Positions 1-5,554 of a stretch of 8,277 nucleotides of DNA are shown here, in pieces. Position 1 is the stretch's first letter, and every line of letters begins with the position of its first letter. The position numbers and the translations under genes were made by a program. Under the pieces are notes generated by a model. The model saw only the letters and a program-made list of their open reading frames with translations, did no database searches and was not told the origin of the DNA. The stretch lies in contig JAKSBO010000846.1 of NCBI GenBank assembly GCA_022361095.1, positions 1 through 8,277 on the forward strand. Reading direction: 5' to 3'. Origin of the DNA: Desulfobacterales bacterium (lineage in GTDB: Bacteria; Desulfobacterota; Desulfobacteria; Desulfobacterales; Desulfobacteraceae).

Positions 1-966
1 ATCGATCTCATCAAGCATGAGCACGGGGTTTAAGGATTCGGCCCGGCGGATCTCCTGGATGATCCGTCCGGCAAGGGCCCCGGCATAAGAGCGTCTGTGG
101 CCTCTGATGTCGGCTTCATCCTTAACGCCTGCCAGGGAGATACGAACGAATTTACGTTCCAGGGTTTGGGCAATGGACTGGCCAAGGGAGGTTTTTCCCG
201 TACCCGGAGGGCCGGCAAAGCAGATCACGGGGCCCCTGGCCTCCACAAGGCCTCTCTTTTTACCTAGGGCCTTTTTAACGGTCTCCCGGATGTCATCCAG
301 TTTGAGGGGTTTGGGAATAAAATGAAAAGAGCCTCGTTTGATGGCGTCTACGGCCGTGAGCACCGTGGCATAGCCGGAGATGATAATCACCTCGGTGGAC
401 GGACTTGAGGCCTTTATACGTTCCAGGAGCGTCATGCCGTCGATTTTATCCATTTTCAGATCCGTGATCACAAGATCCACGGTTTTTTGCTTTAAAAATG
501 TCAGGGCCCGGGTCCCGCCGTCAGCCGTATTGACTTCATAGCCCTCCTTGGACAGGACATGCGCCAGGTTCATCCGGGTGATCTGCTCATCGTCCACCAC
601 GAGAATGGTGTTTTTCCGGGAGAGTTTCATCTGCCGGACCGCCAGATGCTCAAGAATTCTCTCCTTGATCTCCCCAAGCCCGTAATGGTCGGAGTTCAGT
701 ATCCTTTCGGCGCGCTGGATGTCAAGATTATCCTGGGTGTACCGGTTCCAGGGCAGGGTGGTCACATAGTCAATGTGGTTGAGTCCGATGGTGTACTCTG
801 CAGCCGATGGGTTTATCTTTTCAAGCCGGTCCACCTCTTTGAGCAAAATGTTTTCAACCTCGGGCGGCATGCTTTGCGCCAGCACAGCCTCGCGCAGTGC
901 GGCAACCTCTTCTGCCCCTGTATCTAAGATCCCAGTATCTTCTTCTTTTTTAAAGATTCGTTTCAC
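1..966 (-). CDS. Lon-type AAA+ protease with an internal response-regulator receiver domain (3' part beyond window)
   Basis: This frame is open for 322 codons from GTG at 966 to the window edge, so the C-terminal part is not visible. Residues 20-110 match the Lon region before the ATPase, including LPWN (71-74) and HYGLGEIKERILEHLAV (94-110). Residues 118-237 are a full receiver: acidic pair D125/D126, phosphoacceptor D169, S197 and K219. Lon then resumes with Walker A GPPGTGKT (252-259), the Lon signature DEADIRGHRRSYAGALAG (283-300) and Walker B LMLDEID (316-322). The usual Lon N-terminal substrate-binding domain (about 200-300 residues) is absent. An in-frame TAA lies 27 bases upstream of GTG, and AGAGGG precedes GTG at suitable spacing, so the short N-terminus is genuine. 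The peptidase domain with its Ser-Lys dyad should follow outside the window. By inference it is an ATP-dependent cytoplasmic protease gated by phosphorylation. The Lon and REC calls are firm; the function is inferred. Confidence 0.93.
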   Translation of the reverse strand, partial: MKRIFKKEEDTGILDTGAEEVAALREAVLAQSMPPEVENILLKEVDRLEKINPSAAEYTIGLNHIDYVTTLPWNRYTQDNLDIQRAERILNSDHYGLGEIKERILEHLAVRQMKLSRKNTILVVDDEQITRMNLAHVLSKEGYEVNTADGGTRALTFLKQKTVDLVITDLKMDKIDGMTLLERIKASSPSTEVIIISGYATVLTAVDAIKRGSFHFIPKPLKLDDIRETVKKALGKKRGLVEARGPVICFAGPPGTGKTSLGQSIAQTLERKFVRISLAGVKDEADIRGHRRSYAGALAGRIIQEIRRAESLNPVLMLDEID

Positions 967-1036
967 CGCGGCAGCCCTCTTTTTTGAGATTTAAAAAATA
1001 TTAAAATATCAATCAGTTACTAAGTTTCTGTCATGC

Positions 1037-1081
1037 TTTTGTCGTGGGGCGGGCCTGGGGTTTGACAGACCAGGCCGGCCC
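1037..1081 (-). repeat. GC-rich hairpin repeat, copy A, in the presumed leader of the Lon gene
   Basis: Read on the minus strand, a 12-base arm (1081-1070) pairs with 1058-1047 across an 11-base loop, with one C/C mismatch. The 45 bases match 7007-7051 at about 35 of 45 positions without gaps. No T-run follows on either strand, so it is not a standard intrinsic terminator. It lies 70-115 bases upstream of the Lon GTG and downstream of the minus-strand sigma-54 candidate. It would therefore sit in the 5' leader of that transcript. Confidence 0.6.
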
Positions 1082-1131
1082 ATGGCCGTTATTAAGTTAT
1101 TTGTCATCTCTTTGTCTTCTCTTTGTCGTGC

Positions 1132-1148
1132 AGCAATTACTATGCCTG
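1132..1148 (-). promoter_or_regulatory. Candidate sigma-54 promoter for the REC-Lon gene
   Basis: The minus strand reads CAGGCATAGTAATTGCT, with GG-N10-GC spacing, an intact GGCA and a full TTGCT. It differs from the sigma-54 consensus YTGGCACGrNNNTTGCW at three specified positions. The predicted start is near 1121, giving a leader of about 155 bases before the GTG at 966. It is weaker than the plus-strand partner at 1422-1438, but the divergent arrangement around an activator-type palindrome supports it. Confidence 0.45.
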
Positions 1149-1273
1149 ATGCCTGGTCCGGTTTAAGGCGCTCTTTAAGAAAATGATGCCGCAGGGGGTT
1201 TTCAACCATCACGAATAAAAGTAACAGAGGTATCCGGCAAAAATCGTTTCATTCCGCAACACCCGTATTGACA

Positions 1274-1281
1274 ATTGCAAT
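1274..1281. promoter_or_regulatory. Possible second activator half-site cluster (ATTGCAAT)
   Basis: ATTGCAAT is a perfect 8-bp palindrome built from the same ATTGC/GCAAT element as the larger palindrome at 1331-1350, about 60 bp away. It lies roughly 155-170 bp from both predicted sigma-54 start sites. A short A+T-containing palindrome can occur by chance, so this is tentative. Confidence 0.3.
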
Positions 1282-1330
1282 ATCCGTAAATGTGCGCGAG
1301 GCAAGGCGCTTAACGATAATTTAAAAAACC

Positions 1331-1350
1331 ATTGCATTGTGCAACGCAAT
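1331..1350. promoter_or_regulatory. Palindromic upstream activating site, likely for an NtrC-type regulator
   Basis: ATTGCATTGTGCAACGCAAT matches its own reverse complement at 16 of 20 positions, with arms ATTGC-N-TTG and CAA-N-GCAAT. Its centre is about 108 bp upstream of the predicted plus-strand sigma-54 start (near 1449) and about 219 bp upstream of the predicted minus-strand start (near 1121). Both distances are usual for enhancer sites of sigma-54 activators. The likely binder is the regulator encoded at 5555-6907, an inference from proximity. Confidence 0.55.
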
Positions 1351-1421
1351 TGCCTGCCCAAGGAACGTCCAAAGTCTGTGAAAAACCTTGCTCTGCAGGC
1401 TGTTAGGCGCTCTTGGGGGAA

Positions 1422-1438
1422 TTGGTATGCAACTTGCT
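1422..1438 (+). promoter_or_regulatory. Sigma-54 (-24/-12) promoter of the Usp-like/permease operon
   Basis: TTGGTATGCAACTTGCT matches YTGGCACGrNNNTTGCW, with the essential GG (1424-1425) and GC (1436-1437) separated by exactly 10 bases and a full TTGCT box. Transcription should start near 1449, leaving a leader of about 48 bases before the ATG at 1497. A sigma-54 activator gene lies downstream in the same locus and a palindrome lies upstream at 1331-1350, which fits regulated expression of this operon. Confidence 0.7.
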
Positions 1439-1496
1439 CATTATTTGCCGACAACAGTGATAAACCCCAATACATTTACAAGGAGGATAGTCGCGT

Positions 1497-2048
1497 ATGC
1501 AGTTTTTAAACAAAATATTAGGCCTTGGGAAAAAACACGGCGATGCGGAAAAGCCCATAAAGTTTTCCCGGACTTGCGCCAATAATGGTGATGACACTGA
1601 TGGCGATCAGTGCATGCTGTGCAAGGAAAACGAGGGGAAAAACCTGGTGGTTGCCACCCTTGAAAGCCGGTTTTCCGATGATATGGTTGATTATGCCCTG
1701 GATATGGCAAAACGTATGGATTACGGTATTATTGCAGTAAATGCAGCCAATCTGACCCATGACGTCACCTCATTTTTTTCCACCACCCAGGAAGAACTCT
1801 ACGCCGACTTTAAGGAGACGGCGGCAAAAAATGTGTCAGCGTTCGAGGCAAAGGCCACAGGGCTGGGCCTGAAATTTGCCCATACCACAAGCCAGTCCGA
1901 TGTTGATCATGCCATTGCCGATATCACCAGGGAGTGCGGGCACATTGAATTTATTATTTCCGAAAACAAGCGCCCTGCCGAAATACGGGATGCTGCCGTC
2001 AACCAGGACCGCATTGCCCAGCGGCTTTGTGTTTATTCAGTGAATTAG
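1497..2048 (+). CDS. Usp-like cytoplasmic protein with N-terminal cysteine cluster
   Basis: The product has 183 residues. AGGAGGA at 1481-1487 sits nine bases before the ATG and fixes the start. From residue 48 (GKNLVVATLESRFSDD) the pattern of a beta strand, a short loop and a 'DYALDMAKRMDYGIIAVN' helix-strand unit resembles universal stress protein domains, as does the late strand EFIISENK (151-158). The glycine-rich ATP-binding motif of UspA/MJ0577-type proteins is not evident, so nucleotide binding is doubtful. Residues 1-47 are an added segment with a short amphipathic start and cysteines C27, C39 and C42; the last two form CxxC, suggesting metal or redox chemistry. There is no signal peptide or membrane span. 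It is first in an operon with a microprotein and an SLC13 permease, so a role in modulating transport is plausible but unproven. The Usp assignment is moderate. Confidence 0.85.
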   Translation: MQFLNKILGLGKKHGDAEKPIKFSRTCANNGDDTDGDQCMLCKENEGKNLVVATLESRFSDDMVDYALDMAKRMDYGIIAVNAANLTHDVTSFFSTTQEELYADFKETAAKNVSAFEAKATGLGLKFAHTTSQSDVDHAIADITRECGHIEFIISENKRPAEIRDAAVNQDRIAQRLCVYSVN

Positions 2049-2061
2049 GAGGACATTTTTC

Positions 2062-2148
2062 ATGAGTGCGCATTTTGTCATTGGCCTTTGCATCGTTTTG
2101 TTTACCGCAGTGTTGTGCTTTATCTACAGAAATGAAGAAGCAGAATAG
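2062..2148 (+). CDS. 28-residue single-span membrane microprotein
   Basis: ATG at 2062 to TAG at 2146-2148 encodes 28 residues. The strong Shine-Dalgarno TAGGAGGA (2046-2053) overlaps the stop codon of the Usp-like gene, so translation is probably coupled. Residues 5-22 (FVIGLCIVLFTAVLCFIY) form one hydrophobic span, followed by a short charged tail with arginine and four acidic residues in the last seven or so. No family is recognised. Its position directly before the permease suggests a small accessory subunit or membrane anchor for the transporter or the Usp-like protein. That role is inference only, but the ribosome binding site and codon structure argue for a real gene. Confidence 0.7.
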   Translation: MSAHFVIGLCIVLFTAVLCFIYRNEEAE

Positions 2149-2196
2149 CACCGGAATTTAAAATAGTTAATTTTTCAATGGAGTGTTTTTTTTAAA

Positions 2197-4008
2197 ATGA
2201 CACCTGATATGATTATGACCATCATCCTGGTCTTTGTTATCTGCCTCTTTGTGTTCGAATGGGTGCGGGTGGATGTGGTCGGGATAATGATGATGGTCCT
2301 TCTCCCCCTGATTGGACTGATCTCTCCAAAAGAAGCCTTTGTGGGCTTGAGTTCCAATGCCGTTTGTTCCATTATTGCCGTAATTATCATTGGTGCGGGT
2401 CTGGATAAAACCGGCGTTATGAATAAGGTGGCCAAGCCCATCCTGGCTCTGGCAGGCAAAAGTGAAGCCAAGATCATGCTTCTGGTTTCAAGCACCGTGG
2501 GTATTATTTCGAGTATGATGCAGAACATTGGGGCGGCAGCCCTGTTTCTGCCCGCCACCCAGAGAATCTCCAAGCGAGTGGGGATTCCCACTTCCCGCAT
2601 CCTGATGCCCATGGGGTTTTGCGCCATTATCGGCGGAACGCTTACCCTGGTGGGTGCAAGCCCTACCATTCTGCTCAACGATCTGATGGTGCTGGGCGGC
2701 GAAAAACTTGAACCGTTCGGGTTGTTCACCCAGACGCCCATCGGTGTGTGTCTGCTGGTTACGGCGCTTTTGTACTTTTTGATTTTTGGGCGCTTAATTC
2801 TTCCCAATGCAAGCGGAGACTCCGGCAAAGGTGCCACAGATGTCCTTATTAACGAATATCAGGGTGTCAACAGCCTGGTTGAAATGCACGTACCCGAAGG
2901 CGCCGGTACCATAGGGCTCCTGGATGATTTGAACATTCGTCCCCGTTTTCTTGTGACGGTCATCGGCATCTCTTCTCCCTCCACCCGGACCACCAACCAT
3001 GTGCCCCGCAGTTATGAGGGAATCAACAACGGCGATGATATTGCCGTGGTCGGTAAAAGGGAAAATATTGAGCAGCTTGCCAAGGAGTATGGCTGGGAGA
3101 TCAAGCCTGCCCTTGAAACCTTTGCAGAATTTCTGGCCAATACCAATGCCGGTATGGCCGAAGTTGTTGTGGCGCCAAGATCAGAACTCATCGGCAAAAC
3201 GCTGAACGAGATGAATTTCAAGGAGATGTACGGCCTCAATCCCCTGGTGTTGTTCAAAGACAATCGAAAATATTATTCCGGGCTGACAAATATACGGCTG
3301 GCCATGGGCGACACGCTGTTGCTCCAGGGGCCATGGGAAAAATTCCATATCCTGATGAACAGGCCCAAACCCAGATCCCTGGTGTTTGCCTCTAAACTGG
3401 AGGGTGAAATCCTGCGGCCCCAGAAAGCGATGCTGGCTGTGGGGTGGCTTGCACTTGCCCTTTTTCAGATTGTGGCCTTAAAAATCCAGCTCTCCGTGGC
3501 GCTTATGTCCGGGGCACTTGGTATGATCATTACCGGGGTGCTTACCGTTGACGAAGCCTATCAGTCCGTGGACTGGATGACGGTGTTTCTTTTGGCCGGG
3601 CTTATCCCCCTGGGTATTGCCTTTGAGAAGACCGGGACGGCCGGATTTATTGCACATACCGTGCTCAGCCTGATCGGGACGCCAACCCCCATTGTTCTTC
3701 TGGCGGTGGTGGGCATCATGGCCTCCTTTTTCACCCTGGTTATCTCCAATGTGGGGGCCACGGTATTGCTGGTGCCCCTGTGCATGAACATGGCTGTCAT
3801 GGCCGGGGCTGATCCGAGAATGGCTGCACTGGTGGTGGGTCTTTCGGCTTCCAATACATTTGTGCTGCCTACCCATCAGGTCAATGCACTGATCATGCGT
3901 CCGGGTGGCTACAGAACCATTGACTACGCCAAGGCCGGTGCCGTGATGACCGTGCTGTTTCTTGTTGTGGAATTGACCGTGATCTATTTTTTTTACGGTA
4001 TTTCCTGA
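2197..4008 (+). CDS. SLC13 (DASS) family anion permease with two central RCK_C/TrkA-C domains
   Basis: This 603-residue inner-membrane transporter has a split hydrophobic core. Residues 1-203 carry several spans with NIGAAALFLP (110-119) and TLVGASP (150-156). Residues 410-603 carry more spans with SNVGAT (517-522) and SNTFVLPTHQVNALI (552-566). These are the paired hairpin motifs of SLC13/ArsB-like permeases. Between them, about 225-305 and 320-388, are two soluble RCK_C-like repeats, e.g. GKTLNEMNFKEMYGLNPL (333-350). Members of this subgroup carry sulfate, other inorganic anions or dicarboxylates, usually with sodium; the substrate cannot be read here. Sulfate is attractive only if the host is a sulfate reducer. 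RCK_C domains bind regulatory ligands in other transporters. GGAG at 2180-2183 is 13 bases from the ATG, a weak start signal that may depend on coupling with upstream genes. An intrinsic terminator follows 25 bases after the stop. Confidence 0.93.
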   Translation: MTPDMIMTIILVFVICLFVFEWVRVDVVGIMMMVLLPLIGLISPKEAFVGLSSNAVCSIIAVIIIGAGLDKTGVMNKVAKPILALAGKSEAKIMLLVSSTVGIISSMMQNIGAAALFLPATQRISKRVGIPTSRILMPMGFCAIIGGTLTLVGASPTILLNDLMVLGGEKLEPFGLFTQTPIGVCLLVTALLYFLIFGRLILPNASGDSGKGATDVLINEYQGVNSLVEMHVPEGAGTIGLLDDLNIRPRFLVTVIGISSPSTRTTNHVPRSYEGINNGDDIAVVGKRENIEQLAKEYGWEIKPALETFAEFLANTNAGMAEVVVAPRSELIGKTLNEMNFKEMYGLNPLVLFKDNRKYYSGLTNIRLAMGDTLLLQGPWEKFHILMNRPKPRSLVFASKLEGEILRPQKAMLAVGWLALALFQIVALKIQLSVALMSGALGMIITGVLTVDEAYQSVDWMTVFLLAGLIPLGIAFEKTGTAGFIAHTVLSLIGTPTPIVLLAVVGIMASFFTLVISNVGATVLLVPLCMNMAVMAGADPRMAALVVGLSASNTFVLPTHQVNALIMRPGGYRTIDYAKAGAVMTVLFLVVELTVIYFFYGIS

Positions 4009-4032
4009 GACTTAAATCACCATGGTATTCCC

Positions 4033-4072
4033 CGGGCCGATCGGATGACCTTATGTCCGGCCGGCCCGTTTT
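4033..4072 (+). terminator. Intrinsic terminator after the SLC13 permease gene
   Basis: Arms 4033-4045 and 4056-4068 form a 13-bp GC-rich stem with one G-T wobble and one A-C mismatch, around a 10-base loop, followed at once by TTTT (4069-4072). It lies 25 bases past the permease stop codon and should separate the permease operon from the kinase-regulator pair, though partial read-through is possible. Confidence 0.65.
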
Positions 4073-4084
4073 ATGACATTGGCC

Positions 4085-4113
4085 TTGTTTCACATAGAGA
4101 AGATATATATAAA
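4085..4113 (+). promoter_or_regulatory. Possible sigma-70 promoter of the kinase-regulator operon
   Basis: TTGTTT (4085-4090) and TATAAA (4108-4113) are separated by 17 bases. Transcription would start very near the ATG at 4120, giving an almost leaderless message. The -35 match is moderate and the region is A+T rich, so chance similarity is possible. Confidence 0.3.
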
Positions 4114-4119
4114 TTGAAT

Positions 4120-5538
4120 ATGCGTTTCAGTCTCAGACATAAAATATCATTTCTTTTCCTGGTTTTCATGGTGGTGAACAGCATTATCTGGTTTATAAAC
4201 CACTATAGTAACTCCACGGTGTTAAACACCCTGGTTCTCATCGAAAAAAAGCGGGATTTGTTGGATACGGTACTGGAGGCCCGGCGTTACGAAAAGAATT
4301 TCTTTTTAAGAAAGGACATCAAGGATCTGTCCCTGTCCCTGGCTTACATTGGCAAAATTGATGAAAAGCAGGCGCATATTGAAAAAGAGCTTTCTGACCT
4401 TGTGGCAACAGATCCCTATTTTCAGCAACGCAGCCGGGCCATCTCCGCCTACCGTACCAACATGGAAACGCTGTTGAACTTGTATAAAAGTGCTACAGTC
4501 TCTCCCAAACAGTCTTTGCAGATTCAAAATACGGTGACACAGTTGGGCCGGGAATTGACCACTGATATTGAAGAGGTGGTGAGAACAGAGAAAAAAAAGG
4601 TGTTTGAGCTGCTGGACCGGTCCAGGGAATACCTGATGGTTTCGCTGCTGCTATTGTTTCTTCTCACTGTGGTTGCCGCCATTTTTTTGGTCATTAAGCT
4701 TAACCGCCCCTTAAAAGCCATTGAAACCGGCATCAAGCACATTGCCAAAGGTGATTTTGATAAGATTCCGTTAATTAAAACCGGAGACGAATTTGAGTCC
4801 CTGGCCGTGAGTCTGAATGATATGATTGAAGAGTTGGATCGCCGTAAAACCCAGCTCATCCAGGCTGAGAAAATGTCATCCCTGGGTACGCTTACCTCCG
4901 GGGTGGCCCATGAACTGAATAATCCGCTGAATAATATCTCCACCAGTGTCCAGATTATCCAGGAGGAAATTGAAGACCCGGATATTGATTATAAAAAAAT
5001 GCTGCTGGCCAATGTTGAACAGGAGATCATCCGGTCAAAGGAGATTATCCGGGCTTTGCTTGATTTTTCAAGACAAAGTGATTTCAGTGTTGAAACGGTG
5101 GTGTTTAAAAAACTGGTCAACAATACCATGCACCTGATTACGGGGGACATTCCTTCGGAAATTGACGTGGAAATCACCGTTCCGGATGATGCCGAAGGCC
5201 GCATGGATCCCCGGCGCATCCAGCAGGTGCTGCTTAATCTGATTATCAATGCCGTATTTGCCATGGAGGACCAGGAAGAGGGGCGTTTGATCATTTCAGC
5301 GTTTAAAGATGACCCGGCACACGCTTTTGTTTTTACGGTTCAGGATACGGGCAATGGGATAAAAGAAGAACATCTTGCCAAGATTTTCGATCCTTTTTTC
5401 ACCACCCGGGAAGTGGGAAAGGGTTCGGGATTAGGGCTTTCAATCATTCACGGCATCGTCGAGCAGCACGGTGGAACAATCCGCGTAGAGTCCAATTTGG
5501 GACAGGGAACCCTCTTTACCGTCAGTCTGCCGGATTGA
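4120..5538 (+). CDS. Membrane sensor histidine kinase, NtrB-like, with HAMP domain
   Basis: The product has 472 residues from the ATG at 4120. A membrane span (about 9-28) is followed by a helical extracytoplasmic sensor (about 29-172) containing RRYEKNFFLR, a motif typical of helical-bimodular/four-helix sensor domains. Then come a second span (174-193), a HAMP domain (about 195-245), and HisKA with AHELNNPLNN and phospho-accepting H264. The ATPase shows N box NLIINA (373-378), DTGNG (409-413), FDPFFTT (423-429) and GSGLGLS (435-441). All catalytic motifs are intact. The frame stays open upstream to an ATG at 4045, but that codon lies inside the terminator stem, so a start at 4120 before the first membrane span is preferred. 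TTG at 4114 is an alternative, with GAGAAG 11 bases upstream. Its probable target is the regulator 16 bases downstream and perhaps also the receiver in Lon. The ligand is unknown. Confidence 0.93.
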   Translation: MRFSLRHKISFLFLVFMVVNSIIWFINHYSNSTVLNTLVLIEKKRDLLDTVLEARRYEKNFFLRKDIKDLSLSLAYIGKIDEKQAHIEKELSDLVATDPYFQQRSRAISAYRTNMETLLNLYKSATVSPKQSLQIQNTVTQLGRELTTDIEEVVRTEKKKVFELLDRSREYLMVSLLLLFLLTVVAAIFLVIKLNRPLKAIETGIKHIAKGDFDKIPLIKTGDEFESLAVSLNDMIEELDRRKTQLIQAEKMSSLGTLTSGVAHELNNPLNNISTSVQIIQEEIEDPDIDYKKMLLANVEQEIIRSKEIIRALLDFSRQSDFSVETVVFKKLVNNTMHLITGDIPSEIDVEITVPDDAEGRMDPRRIQQVLLNLIINAVFAMEDQEEGRLIISAFKDDPAHAFVFTVQDTGNGIKEEHLAKIFDPFFTTREVGKGSGLGLSIIHGIVEQHGGTIRVESNLGQGTLFTVSLPD

Positions 5539-5554
5539 TAGCCGCAGGAGAAAC

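Larger units (their letters stand above)
967..1496. other. Divergent regulatory intergenic region
   Basis: This 530-base gap separates the minus-strand Lon gene from the plus-strand Usp-like gene. It holds copy A of the hairpin repeat, two divergent sigma-54 promoter candidates, the activator palindrome and a smaller ATTGCAAT site. The heptamer AGGCGCT also occurs three times, near 1167, 1304 and 1405. Short open frames here (for example on the minus strand at 1009-1212 and 1209-1475) run through these signals, lack ribosome binding sites and resemble no known protein, so no gene is called. Confidence 0.6.

Noticed and set aside
559..927. 122-codon open frame on the plus strand
   Set aside because: It lies entirely antisense to the REC-Lon coding frame, which has clear family motifs; its product resembles nothing recognisable.
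1009..1475. Two short minus-strand open frames (67 and 88 codons) in the divergent intergenic region
   Set aside because: They overlap the promoter, palindrome and hairpin signals, lack convincing ribosome binding sites and give low-complexity products without recognisable domains.
2175..2837. 220-codon minus-strand open frame
   Set aside because: It is a shadow of the SLC13 permease gene; its composition (many Ile, Thr, Met, Arg) reflects antisense of hydrophobic codons.
3478..3876. 132-codon minus-strand open frame rich in His and Gln
   Set aside because: Antisense shadow of permease membrane segments, no ribosome binding site, no known domain.
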